Assembly: GCA_029259935.1 (NCBI GenBank)
Contig: JAJDEH010000126.1
Span: forward strand, 1-19,259
Reading direction: 5' to 3'
From: Planctomycetota bacterium
GTDB taxonomy: Bacteria; Planctomycetota; Planctomycetia; Pirellulales; Pirellulaceae
DNA length: 19,259 nucleotides
The position numbers and the translations under genes were made by a program. How positions within the stretch are numbered: the stretch's first letter is position 1; each line of letters starts with the position of its first letter. This document shows positions 6,869 through 14,610 of this stretch, one piece after another. The notes beneath the pieces were generated by a model. That model was not told where the DNA came from, searched no databases, and saw only the letters and a program-made list of their open reading frames with translations.

Positions 6869-8436
6869 TGCCTTCCTTCCGCTGCTAATTCCAATCGTGC
6901 GAGCTGCACGGCACCTTGTTGGTGGACGACTTTCGTCACGCAGTCCCAGCCTTTCGCGTTCAAGGCATGACGGATTCTTTTTGTGTAGTCGTTCGATCGG
7001 GACTCCGTGCCGCGGACGATCAACCAAGCTCCTCCCGCGTGGCGAATTTCATCAAGCTGAAGATCGGTTGGCGAATAGTCCGTGGTAGGCAGGGCGAACA
7101 GGTGCCGATCGGTCGCTTCAATACGGTAGATTCCCCGCACGGCGAATAGACAAAACTCGTGGAATTGGGGATCGGGACTTGTCTTCAGATGGTCGTCTTC
7201 GATGAGTCCGGCCGCGACGAAAACAGGCCACTTGCGCGTTTCCTTCGCCTGATTGACCGCTTCGACCACGGAGCGCCAATCCTCGTTGCGTTCTCCGTTG
7301 AAGCGACCGTCACGCTGGTATTGGCTGGGTACATCGCTGGTTGCGATGGCCGCCCCCAATACGACGATGGCCACGATGGTGCGAAGCATCCTGTTGGGTA
7401 CCGCCGCGCAGCACAAGGCCGCGGCAACCAGCGACGCGGGCAGGGCGACGATCACATAACGCATCCTCGTCAGTGAGGCCACTTCGAAATAGGTTCCCAG
7501 CCATGCGCAGAGCAGTGGCACGAACAGCCAGCAACAAGTGGTGGCCACAACCCGAAGGTCGATGCGAGCGACTTTCGGTTCGCGCCGCGACAGCCAACGG
7601 CCCGCCGCAATCGCCGCCAACAGCAGTGCCGGTACACAGAGATAGATGTGCACGAACCGCCACAGCGCGGGCGTGGGCCACCGCTCGGCAATCAAACGCC
7701 AGTTGTCGCGCCGCTCTAGCAGACTGGATAAATACGGACCGGCGGGAACACAACCCAAGCCTACGATGAATCCGTCCGCCAAGAAGGAGGAGAAACCGTA
7801 GGAGGGCCGGGGAACCACGACCAGCAGCAGCAGATAACAAGCCAGCTCGCCCAAAAACAACAATGCGCCCGTGGGATGAGTATGAAACAAGAGCAGCGAC
7901 GCGCAGATCAAAACGATGCGGCTCGTGCGTTGAAAAGCGAGTGGTTGACCTTCTTCCGGCGGCAGACGCATGAGATGTGAAAAGGCATAAACCTGTACCA
8001 GTCCGATCAGTTGGACGGCGGCATAGGGCCGTGCCTCTTGGCCATAAAACAGAAAGTCACGATCAATGGCCGCCAAAGATGCCGCCAACAGGGCCGCCAC
8101 GTTCGAGGAAGTCCAGCGCAGCACCACCAGGAACAATAGTGGGACCAAAAGAGTTCCGGCGACAATGGAGGGCATCCTTAGTGCCATCTCATTCAGGCCG
8201 CCGCATTGCACCACGACCCACGTCAGATAGAAGTAAACGGAGCCTTGGTTGCCCTGCGCCGCTCGCGTGGCGACTTTGTCCACGCCGTCCTCAACGGTCC
8301 ACGCCGTATGAAGTTCGTCCAGCCACAGGGAATCGCCGGCGTGGTGGATGCGCATGGCGGGCGCCAATGCGGTGACCAAAACCACGAGAACGATGACAAT
8401 AGAAGGAGGACGGCGATGGAGGACCGGGGATTTCAC
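6865..8436 (-). CDS. GT39-like integral membrane glycosyltransferase (PMT_2/ArnT type)
   Basis: A 523-residue polytopic membrane protein from a GTG at 8436 with AGGA seven bases before it. After the first membrane segment (about 12-30) comes GDSLWLDELHTAW, where D40-E41 matches the acidic catalytic pair in the first periplasmic loop of GT39/ArnT-like enzymes. YGQEARPYAAVQL (131-143) is the second conserved feature of this group. Further hydrophobic segments follow to about residue 370, with a soluble C-terminal domain of about 140 residues facing the periplasm. These enzymes transfer a sugar from a lipid-linked donor to a protein, lipid or glycan at the outer face of the cytoplasmic membrane. 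It is the last gene of the 12497-6865 operon, 49 bases after the ExeA-like gene, so it probably acts in surface glycan assembly. Acceptor and donor are unknown. Confidence 0.8.
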   Translation of the reverse strand: MKSPVLHRRPPSIVIVLVVLVTALAPAMRIHHAGDSLWLDELHTAWTVEDGVDKVATRAAQGNQGSVYFYLTWVVVQCGGLNEMALRMPSIVAGTLLVPLLFLVVLRWTSSNVAALLAASLAAIDRDFLFYGQEARPYAAVQLIGLVQVYAFSHLMRLPPEEGQPLAFQRTSRIVLICASLLLFHTHPTGALLFLGELACYLLLLVVVPRPSYGFSSFLADGFIVGLGCVPAGPYLSSLLERRDNWRLIAERWPTPALWRFVHIYLCVPALLLAAIAAGRWLSRREPKVARIDLRVVATTCCWLFVPLLCAWLGTYFEVASLTRMRYVIVALPASLVAAALCCAAVPNRMLRTIVAIVVLGAAIATSDVPSQYQRDGRFNGERNEDWRSVVEAVNQAKETRKWPVFVAAGLIEDDHLKTSPDPQFHEFCLFAVRGIYRIEATDRHLFALPTTDYSPTDLQLDEIRHAGGAWLIVRGTESRSNDYTKRIRHALNAKGWDCVTKVVHQQGAVQLARLELAAEGRH

Positions 8437-8485
8437 GAATCCATCCTAAATCCCTCGATCAGAATTACAAATGCCCGGGCCGATG

Positions 8486-9301
8486 TCAGGCTGCCGCGGC
8501 CGTCGTCAGTTCGCCCGCGGTCGCTTCGATCTGCGCGGCACCCAGAACTTCCTGCTCGTCGGCAAAGCCGATCAGCAATGCCAAATCGCAGAGCCGGTTG
8601 ATTTGTCGTGGCACGCCGCCCGAATGACGGTGAATCGCCTGGAGGGCTCCTTCGTCGAAGAGGGGCCGAGATGCTCCTGCCGCCTCCATCCGATGCGCGA
8701 CATAGCCCGCCGTCTCTGGCGGCGTTAAGGGCCGTAGCAAACACTTGACCCCCAGCCGGCTGTCGAGATCCGGCATGCGATCGAGTACCGGCAACAATGG
8801 TGGCTGGCCGACCAGAACCAGCGTCATCAACGATCTCAAGTCTTGATTGAAATTCATCAACAGCCGCACCGTCTCCAGCGATGATTCGCGCAGCAGGTGT
8901 GCTTCGTCGATGATCACGACGGCGTGGCATCCCAGTTCATCATTTTCCTGTAAGGACCGCTCCAACCGCCGGACACTCTGCTGGACGGACGGCATGCTGG
9001 CGATCGACTCGCCCGTTAGGCTGCCCGCCAAATAGGCGAGCAATTGGTCGGGTGGCATATCGGGAAAAACCAAATGGACCATGGGTGAGAATTCGCTGGA
9101 CAAGTCGCCCGCCAACGTCTGCACGAGCAAGGTCTTGCCGAGGCCCGTTGTTCCGCATAACAGCGCCGAACCGCGACGATTCTCGACCGCATAGCGCAGT
9201 TTCAGCATCGCGCCCTGGTGCACGTCGCTGGGAAAGTAGAACCGAGGATCCGACGTGTTCTCGAACGGCTTCGTTTCAAGCTGCCAATAATTCTCGTACA
9301 T
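8486..9301 (-). CDS. ExeA/GspA-type AAA ATPase
   Basis: A 271-residue P-loop ATPase. The N-terminus MYENYWQLETKPFENTSDP is the hallmark opening of the ExeA family (general secretion and XrtA/EPS-associated ATPases). Walker A is GTTGLGKT (50-57), Walker B is VVIIDEAHLL (128-137), followed by a LVLVGQPPLLP sensor segment and a C-terminal winged-helix-like part with GGVPRQINRLCDLALLIG. There is no transmembrane segment after the ATPase domain, unlike ExeA of Aeromonas, which carries a C-terminal peptidoglycan-binding part. This short form is the one usually seen in exopolysaccharide gene clusters. It lies 92 bases after the BY-kinase-like gene and just before the glycosyltransferase. I infer that it powers or regulates assembly of the envelope system encoded here. 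Confidence 0.85.
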   Translation of the reverse strand: MYENYWQLETKPFENTSDPRFYFPSDVHQGAMLKLRYAVENRRGSALLCGTTGLGKTLLVQTLAGDLSSEFSPMVHLVFPDMPPDQLLAYLAGSLTGESIASMPSVQQSVRRLERSLQENDELGCHAVVIIDEAHLLRESSLETVRLLMNFNQDLRSLMTLVLVGQPPLLPVLDRMPDLDSRLGVKCLLRPLTPPETAGYVAHRMEAAGASRPLFDEGALQAIHRHSGGVPRQINRLCDLALLIGFADEQEVLGAAQIEATAGELTTAAAA

Positions 9302-9393
9302 CGTGTGCGTTGCTCACGTTAAGGCTTCGTGGATGGGAGTACATCCTGGAGGCTGACAGGACAAGCTAATGCCTGGACTCCAACTTCGCGGTA

Positions 9394-11358
9394 CTAGGCA
9401 CGTCGCGCCGTGAAGTTTTCGGCGATCCCCAAGGTCTCGACGCCGGCTGCATTCAGACGCCCGGCAAGCTCTTCGACTTCGCTGGCACCCGTCAGGCGAG
9501 AATTACGCACGATGAGGGCGGCATCCAACGCTCCAGCCAAACGATCGTCGAATGCGCCGGCATCAATCAACACCAGATCGAACTGGTCGGCCGCCTGGCG
9601 CAACAATTCAACCGCCGTGGAATCCTGCAAGGCAAAGGCCGCTTGTTGACAGTTCTGGTCCAATGGCAGCAGTGACATCTGTTCTTCCACGGCGATCACC
9701 GCGGTGTCATCCAGAGGTTCATTTCCTTGAATCGCTTTTTCCCATCCGTTGGGCAGGCTGATACTGAGTTGCGTCGCGATCTGCGGATCCTGAAAGTCGC
9801 CGTCGACGAGCAGCACACGCGTGCCCATCGCGGAAAGTTGTCGGGCCAGACAAAGGGCGACCGTCGTGCAGCCTTCGCCCGTCGACCGGCTCGTAATACC
9901 CACCAGCTTGCGCCCGCTGTCGGCCACTGCCCGCAGACAGTCCGCGACCGAAGCGAAAACGTCATCCGTCGACTCGGACAGCGAATCGCAAATCTTCGGC
10001 CAAGAGATACGTTGAATCTCCCAGGCCGGGTTGAACTTGACGATCGGTTTCCGCGCGGTTGGTTCGTCGATGCCAGAGTCATGGACGAGCTCGGCGTCTT
10101 CAATCAACGGCGCATCTTCAATCAACGGCGCATCTTCAATGGAGAGTGTAGGCGGGTGACTCTCTTCGGCCTCCTGCTCAGTGACGACTTCATCAACCGT
10201 TTCTTCCTCGGCAACTTCAGCTTTCGCGAGGGCGTCCGAGGCGATGTTCTCCGCGGCCGCCTGTCCGCCCGCATCCAACAATGCAAGTTCCTGTTCCTCG
10301 AGCGCTTCCTGCTGGTTGATAACTTCCGCGGCCGTTGGGGCGGAGTCCGCGATTTCGGATTTTTCGATCTCGGATTCTTCTTCAGTGGCGATGGTTGAAA
10401 TTACGTCGCTGGCCACTTCCGACGTTTCCTCGTTAACTTCCTTTGTTTGGTTCTTTTCTACAATCAGGGTCGCAGGTTCGGAGTGGAGTCGTTGGTCCGC
10501 CGAAGAACCCGGTTCGCCGCTGTCAAATGGGATGGTCGGTGTTTGCGACAACGACTCGATTTCGTCAACCGTTTGGACGCCATCCGTCCGTTGTGAAGAG
10601 TCGGGAGACGTCGCGGTTTTGCGCTCCGTGGCGGCGGGAGCGAGCGGAAAATGGGGCACCGGAACTGAGTGCGCATGAGGATCGTCGATGCGACCGAACG
10701 TCACCTGCCGCCCAAATTCGACGCTGTCCGCTGCGCCAGGATTCGTCACTGGGGCCGATGGGATTTCTTTCTCGAGCGGTGGACTGGCGTTCTCGAAAGA
10801 GGGCCTAGTCTCCGTGGGCTCGTCGGCGTTCCGCGAAGGGATCGGACCGGGAACCATGGGCGCGGGTTCTTGCGGCGCGGGTTCCATCGGCTTCGGTGCT
10901 GGAGCGTGCGGTGTGAGATCGGCGCGCGGCGGAACGAAACTGGGATACGGTTGTTGTGCGACGGGCTCAAGTGGAACCCACTGCGGTATGTGTCCAACTC
11001 CGACGTAGGACGACAGCGAATCCAAAGTCGGCAACTCAGGTGGATTCGCGGAAACGCTGGGCGGTTGCTCGCTCGCGCGGCTGTCCTCCACGGTCGGTGC
11101 ATCGTTTTCCGATGGGCTTGCGAAATGAGGCCCCTCGTCGACCGCTTCCTCCGTTGGCGCGACATCCGATCGATACCACGACGCGTCCGCGTACCAATGA
11201 TCGACTCCTTCGGGACGCGACTGGCTGATCGGGTTGCTGCTTGGCGCTGGCGCGACCGCCGGTGATTCCTTGCCGGCTTCTGGGCCGCTATCGACCGTGC
11301 CGGGATCGGTGGCGTCCTTGGAATAAGCTCGGATGAATACTTGATCTAACCCGCTCAT
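9394..11358 (-). CDS. BY-kinase/CpsD-like ATPase with long disordered N-terminus and altered P-loop
   Basis: A 654-residue protein. Residues 1 to about 435 are Pro-, Glu-, Ser- and Ala-rich with no membrane segment and are probably disordered. The C-terminal 200 residues are a MinD/BY-kinase-type ATPase domain: LVGITSRSTGEGCTT where the P-loop should be, RVLLVDGDFQDP as Walker A', and FDLVLIDAG as Walker B. The P-loop lysine is replaced by Cys (C497), so normal ATP binding is doubtful. There is also no C-terminal tyrosine cluster (the end is ENFTARRA), so autophosphorylation like Wzc or CpsD is unlikely. The start codon overlaps the previous stop (ATGA, 11358-11355), so the protein is coupled to the membrane protein upstream and may act as its cytoplasmic partner, in the way that CpsC and CpsD pair. 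An 18-bp tandem repeat encodes the IEDAPL units. Confidence 0.8.
   Translation of the reverse strand: MSGLDQVFIRAYSKDATDPGTVDSGPEAGKESPAVAPAPSSNPISQSRPEGVDHWYADASWYRSDVAPTEEAVDEGPHFASPSENDAPTVEDSRASEQPPSVSANPPELPTLDSLSSYVGVGHIPQWVPLEPVAQQPYPSFVPPRADLTPHAPAPKPMEPAPQEPAPMVPGPIPSRNADEPTETRPSFENASPPLEKEIPSAPVTNPGAADSVEFGRQVTFGRIDDPHAHSVPVPHFPLAPAATERKTATSPDSSQRTDGVQTVDEIESLSQTPTIPFDSGEPGSSADQRLHSEPATLIVEKNQTKEVNEETSEVASDVISTIATEEESEIEKSEIADSAPTAAEVINQQEALEEQELALLDAGGQAAAENIASDALAKAEVAEEETVDEVVTEQEAEESHPPTLSIEDAPLIEDAPLIEDAELVHDSGIDEPTARKPIVKFNPAWEIQRISWPKICDSLSESTDDVFASVADCLRAVADSGRKLVGITSRSTGEGCTTVALCLARQLSAMGTRVLLVDGDFQDPQIATQLSISLPNGWEKAIQGNEPLDDTAVIAVEEQMSLLPLDQNCQQAAFALQDSTAVELLRQAADQFDLVLIDAGAFDDRLAGALDAALIVRNSRLTGASEVEELAGRLNAAGVETLGIAENFTARRA
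10098..10140. repeat. 18-bp in-frame tandem repeat (about 2.4 copies)
   Basis: The unit CTTCAATCAACGGCGCAT occurs perfectly at 10098-10115 and 10116-10133, followed by a partial copy to 10140. It lies in frame inside the BY-kinase-like gene, where it encodes repeated IEDAPL units just before the ATPase domain. Perfect identity suggests a recent slippage event. Confidence 0.85.
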
Positions 11359-12497
11359 CGGCGTGACCTGTTTTGAAAAGGTGGTCGTTGAATCTCGTTT
11401 GGCCGATTCGCCACTCCTGGCTGTCGGCCGGGTTGTTGTGCTTGGAACTGACCGCGGTTTGGATACTGCTGCTCAACAGGACCCCGTTCCGGTTGCTCCC
11501 AGGTATTTTTGAAAGTCGCGGGATCGGTTTCTGGATAACTTGTTTGGGGGGCCGAATGCGCGTGCCCGATCTGTTCGACGGGTGAAGGTCGTTCAACTTC
11601 CCACGGTGCCGCACCGGGGTCGAACGAATTGGAATGATCATTCGCGATTGGCGGGCCTAGCTGTGCTTGTGCCGCTTTCGTTGGGCCCAACGTGTCGAAT
11701 TCGGTAAACTCGGCACCGGCATCGACTGGAAATTCGCGTGCGTTTTCTTGCCCGTCGGCCGCGGCAGCGAAGTCGGCAGCGAAGTCGTGGTGACCCGCGA
11801 ACTCGTTTGGCTCCAGACTGTCCCCCAGATCGATTTTCAAGTCTGGAACAGCTTCTTGTGCGGTAGACGGGCCGTCCTGGGAATCACCTTCGCCGCCTCC
11901 GGAATAAATTGTGGCAATGGCCACGGCGACCAGCCCAATTAGCAGCAAGCCTGTCCCCAACTGCCAGCCTTGTTTGCGCCAGTCGACCCATGATTCCTGT
12001 CGGCGATGCTGATGACGCCGAGAGCCGCGGCCGCGCGTCTTTGGCGCGGGGGCGGAGTCGGATTCGTTAGCGTCCTTGGCGTCGGATTCCGCGGCCGGAG
12101 CTTCCTTGGCCTGTGGCTCGGCGGCCTCGGTCGCATCTAACGACTCGTCTTGCTCGGTTGCGCCTTGCTCGTCTACGTCTTGCTCGGTTGCGCCTTGCTC
12201 GTCATTCACGGTCGACGGAGCGTCGCCGCCTTCAAGGGATGAAGTTTCGCTGGTTTCCGCCTGCTGGACTTCCTGCTCTTCCGTGGGCTCAGGTTCCGCC
12301 GACGGGATGTCCACCGTTTGGTCAGCCTCGGGCGGAGGAGCATCTAGGTCGGGCAAGCTTAACAGGATCGGCAGCGACGATATCGTCGGCAACAATGTCG
12401 TCGGCATATCCGAAGGCGATTGCAGTGCTTCGATGACGTCAGCACCACCGGCGCTGAATTCCGTTTCGGTCGGCGGCGAATTGGTCATGGCAAACAT
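11355..12497 (-). CDS. Acidic, disordered single-pass membrane protein
   Basis: A 380-residue protein, first in the four-gene operon. Starts at 12497 (MFAM) and 12488 (MTNS) are both possible. Residues 1-150 are acidic and rich in Glu, Ala, Ser, Thr and Pro. A basic patch RGRGSRRHQHRR (155-166) precedes one clear membrane helix, WQLGTGLLLIGLVAVAIAT (178-196). By the positive-inside rule the acidic part faces the cytoplasm. The 180 residues after the helix are Gln-, Pro- and Asn-rich and probably lie in the periplasm. There is no known domain. The placement directly before, and overlapping, a CpsD-like ATPase resembles polysaccharide co-polymerase pairs, but the sequence lacks the Wzz fold, so I infer only a membrane anchor or recruiter role. 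A 27-bp repeat encodes duplicated DEQGATEQD units. Confidence 0.75.
   Translation of the reverse strand: MFAMTNSPPTETEFSAGGADVIEALQSPSDMPTTLLPTISSLPILLSLPDLDAPPPEADQTVDIPSAEPEPTEEQEVQQAETSETSSLEGGDAPSTVNDEQGATEQDVDEQGATEQDESLDATEAAEPQAKEAPAAESDAKDANESDSAPAPKTRGRGSRRHQHRRQESWVDWRKQGWQLGTGLLLIGLVAVAIATIYSGGGEGDSQDGPSTAQEAVPDLKIDLGDSLEPNEFAGHHDFAADFAAAADGQENAREFPVDAGAEFTEFDTLGPTKAAQAQLGPPIANDHSNSFDPGAAPWEVERPSPVEQIGHAHSAPQTSYPETDPATFKNTWEQPERGPVEQQYPNRGQFQAQQPGRQPGVANRPNEIQRPPFQNRSRR
12147..12203. repeat. 27-bp perfect direct repeat, 30-bp period, in frame
   Basis: A 27-base identical sequence occurs at 12147-12173 and 12177-12203, separated by 3 bases, so the period is 30 and the reading frame is kept. 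It encodes the duplicated DEQGATEQD segment in the acidic cytoplasmic part of the membrane protein. It looks like a recent duplication in a disordered region. Confidence 0.85.
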
Positions 12498-12586
12498 CCG
12501 TGTCGATGACGGGACTCGTTAGCGAACGCGCAGCCTTGCACGTTGGAATCCTTCTTCTGCGTTGCTTCATCGGTAACGCCTGAGCA

Positions 12587-12610
12587 AAACTTGAGTCCTA
12601 AGTCAAGTTT
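12587..12610. promoter_or_regulatory. Perfect inverted repeat upstream of the envelope operon
   Basis: AAACTTGA at 12587-12594 and TCAAGTTT at 12603-12610 form a perfect 8-bp dyad around 8 bases. On the minus strand it contains TTGACT, a good -35 hexamer, about 100 bases before the first gene of the operon. No clear -10 follows at 17 bases. There is no T-run, so a terminator is unlikely. It may be an operator for a dimeric regulator. The rest of the 12498-12629 gap shows nothing else I can name. Confidence 0.4.
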
Positions 12611-12620
12611 GGCGATTGGT

Positions 12621-12657
12621 AAAAATAGGAAGCGGACCCAGTTTTTGCGGCCCGCTT
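12621..12657 (-). terminator. Probable intrinsic terminator of the MerR-type gene
   Basis: Read on the minus strand, AAGCGGGCC and GGTCCGCTT pair as a 9-bp stem (one G-U) around a 10-base loop, followed by CCTATTTTT. The stem begins inside the stop codon region of the MerR-type gene (stop at 12656-12658). It separates this gene from the envelope operon transcribed in the same direction. Confidence 0.55.
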
Positions 12658-13474
12658 ATTCCGCGCCGTCTTCCCAGAACACTTGGATCTCCGTCAAGTA
12701 CTTTTTGGGGTTCCCGCGAAAGATCATTCCAGGGCCCTTGATGTACACTTCGCGAGTGGGCCGCGTGATTTTGTACCCCTTTTCCTTCATGTAGCGCAAG
12801 ATCACTTCGTAAGATCGGCTCAGTTCCTCGTACGGCCCCTTATGCAGCAAGCTGGCGCATCGCCCGCCCGCTAGCGTTCTTACGGATATCTCGTCGGTGG
12901 AGTTCCCTTTCTTGATGGGCATGCACGGTTCAAAGTCCGCGTCGTCTTCCTTGTACTCCGAGTCGTAGCAGAGCATCAGCGGCTTGCCATTGAGTTGCAT
13001 TCCAAACTTGCGACCGATTCGGCCAAAGCCTTTTCCACATTCGCTGTACTTGCCTTGCATTCGCACGCCCGCGATCAACAGGTCGTCCACGGCTTTTTCT
13101 TCGACTTGGAATTCTGTCTGTTGCATTGCCACTCTGGCCTCCCGTTCTTTGGTAATAATCTGATCCAACGAACGGCTGATATGACGATCGGCTTGCATGC
13201 GAGCTTGGATCGTTCGTTTTTGGCTTTCCAGAAAGTCGAGGATGTCCGCGTCATCCTCAAACTGCTTCAGCATTTCGGCGATGTCGGCAAGCGAAAAATC
13301 GAGTTCGCGCAGTTTGCAAACAACCCGCGCCGCCTCGATCTTGCTCTCGCCATAATACCGATACCCAGTTTGGTCATCGACACTGGAAGGAGTCAAAACG
13401 CCCTGTTCGTGATAGAACCTAAGCGTCTTGACCGTAAGCCCTGTAATTTTCGAAAACTCGCCGATGCTAAACAT
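12656..13474 (-). CDS. MerR-family transcription regulator with GyrI-like effector domain
   Basis: A 272-residue regulator from the ATG at 13474, where the MerR signature starts at once (MFSIGEFSKITGLTVKTLRFY). A TTG further upstream is unlikely. Residues 1-70 form the winged helix with the expected GYRYY motif, and residues of about 75-120 form the dimerising coiled coil (LDFLESQKRTIQARMQADRH). The C-terminal 150 residues look like a GyrI-like/SOUL-type effector domain (VRTLAGGRCASLLHKGPYEE and a final IQVFWE strand). This is the BmrR/TipAL layout, in which a small hydrophobic or drug-like ligand switches the dimer to an activator that twists a promoter with a long spacer. No transporter or obvious target gene lies beside it. 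The promoter upstream suggests autoregulation. Confidence 0.85.
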   Translation of the reverse strand: MFSIGEFSKITGLTVKTLRFYHEQGVLTPSSVDDQTGYRYYGESKIEAARVVCKLRELDFSLADIAEMLKQFEDDADILDFLESQKRTIQARMQADRHISRSLDQIITKEREARVAMQQTEFQVEEKAVDDLLIAGVRMQGKYSECGKGFGRIGRKFGMQLNGKPLMLCYDSEYKEDDADFEPCMPIKKGNSTDEISVRTLAGGRCASLLHKGPYEELSRSYEVILRYMKEKGYKITRPTREVYIKGPGMIFRGNPKKYLTEIQVFWEDGAE

Positions 13475-13520
13475 GTTCTTGCCGGGCTGTTGGATCCGCC
13501 AATTCAACCGTCATATTCTA

Positions 13521-13551
13521 AGCCTACAGCCTCCAGCCACGGGAGAGTCAA
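13521..13551 (-). promoter_or_regulatory. MerR-type promoter/operator with 19-bp spacer
   Basis: On the minus strand TTGACT (13551-13546) and TAGGCT (13526-13521) are separated by exactly 19 bases, the over-long spacer typical of MerR-controlled promoters. Within the spacer, CTCC and GGAG form a short dyad near its centre. The -10 lies about 46 bases before the ATG of the MerR-type gene, so autoregulation is likely. A TAGAAT closer to the gene is an alternative -10, at a 25-base distance. Confidence 0.5.
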
Positions 13552-13588
13552 GAGGCGGTGCGATAAAGATGTCCACGGATTCCGGCAT

Positions 13589-14542
13589 CTATCGGCGAGC
13601 TTGGCGGAAACGAGGGCGGAAGCTGGAACGCGCATCGCGCATCGGAGAATGGCCCTGCGTGCCGGCGAAGTCCGGAGGGGCGCCTAGCATGTCTAGGGAG
13701 CGGGGGTCGGCCAAGTCGACTAACGGGTAGCCTTCGGGTTGGGGCATGGACCATAGCCTGGCTGGATCGCCCGCGAGTTGGTTGATGCGATAATTAGCGA
13801 CGTCGATTTGGAAGGCGGTTTGGTTTGGTTGGCCCGGAGCGAATTGGACTTCGATGTGACGCGGCAAGGTGACCCCGGCTTCCGGGTAGAATTGGTGTTT
13901 CGACGCGCGGGCGGAAGCCACAATGTTTCCCTGGACATCGTAGATGTGCTGTTCCTGTACCAAACCATGGACGCTGTCGACGACGGTGATTTTCTTGACC
14001 GGGCCGGCGGCGGACGCCAATTGGGAATGGATTTCCAGCCTGCCTGGGACGCGTTCGAACGGACCTTCGTGATGGCCCGACGGGTCGAGTTCCACGACGC
14101 CAAGGGCTTGAATAATCCAATCGGGCTCGACGGGCACCAGTTGCCGCGCGGAACTCCGCGCGAACTGATCGTGGCGGGCGTAGTAAACTCCGGGTGGTCG
14201 CATCTGCTCGGAGAAGATCCAGAATAATTCGTCATTGCTACCCAAATCGACGCCGATTCCCTGGATGCCAAACAGCGAGGTTTGAAGTCGTAGACGGCGC
14301 GGTCGCTCCATCGCCAGCTTTCCGCTGAGGCCAAATCCGCGGACCCGTAATGAGACGTTCGACTCGAGTTGTTGGATACGCGAACTGTTGGCATTGATCA
14401 CGCCAATGACTTGCTCTTTCGTGGCCGGCGGCGTGGGAAAGGCGACCGGAAATTGCTGCGCGGGCTGCCGCCAGAGGTGTTGGCATCCCGAAAGCAACAA
14501 CACGAAATGCGGCAGCAGCAAATAGAGGTAGCGGCGAGTCAA
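13589..14542 (-). CDS. Exported lipoprotein of unknown function, possibly LolA/DUF4292-like
   Basis: A 317-residue protein from a TTG at 14542 with AAGGA upstream. The N-terminus is a lipoprotein signal: RRYLYLLLPHFVLLLSGC, with the lipobox LSGC and Cys at residue 20. After a Pro/Gln linker, residues of about 45-260 alternate strands of LolA/LolB-like style (a helix IQQLESNVSLRVRG, then GKLAMERPRRLRLQTSLFG, then a late HIEVQFAPGQ strand). This resembles the DUF4292-type outer-membrane lipoproteins that shield a hydrophobic ligand, but I am not certain. The last 50 residues are Pro/Arg-rich. It is probably anchored in a membrane facing the periplasm. It is 68 bases downstream of the 14611-15099 gene, so it is probably in the same transcript. 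Confidence 0.7.
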   Translation of the reverse strand: MTRRYLYLLLPHFVLLLSGCQHLWRQPAQQFPVAFPTPPATKEQVIGVINANSSRIQQLESNVSLRVRGFGLSGKLAMERPRRLRLQTSLFGIQGIGVDLGSNDELFWIFSEQMRPPGVYYARHDQFARSSARQLVPVEPDWIIQALGVVELDPSGHHEGPFERVPGRLEIHSQLASAAGPVKKITVVDSVHGLVQEQHIYDVQGNIVASARASKHQFYPEAGVTLPRHIEVQFAPGQPNQTAFQIDVANYRINQLAGDPARLWSMPQPEGYPLVDLADPRSLDMLGAPPDFAGTQGHSPMRDARSSFRPRFRQARR

Positions 14543-14610
14543 ATCAGCATCCTTGCTGGTTGTGGATTCGGTGCTCCGAATTAATTTCGCGGTCAGCGGC
14601 GACCGTACGG

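Noticed and set aside
10098..10140. Short direct repeats as a possible CRISPR or origin iteron
   Set aside because: Units are contiguous, in frame and inside a gene, with no spacers.
9727..10398. 223-codon plus-strand frame
   Set aside because: Antisense to the BY-kinase-like gene; its Arg/Phe richness follows from the Glu-rich sense strand.
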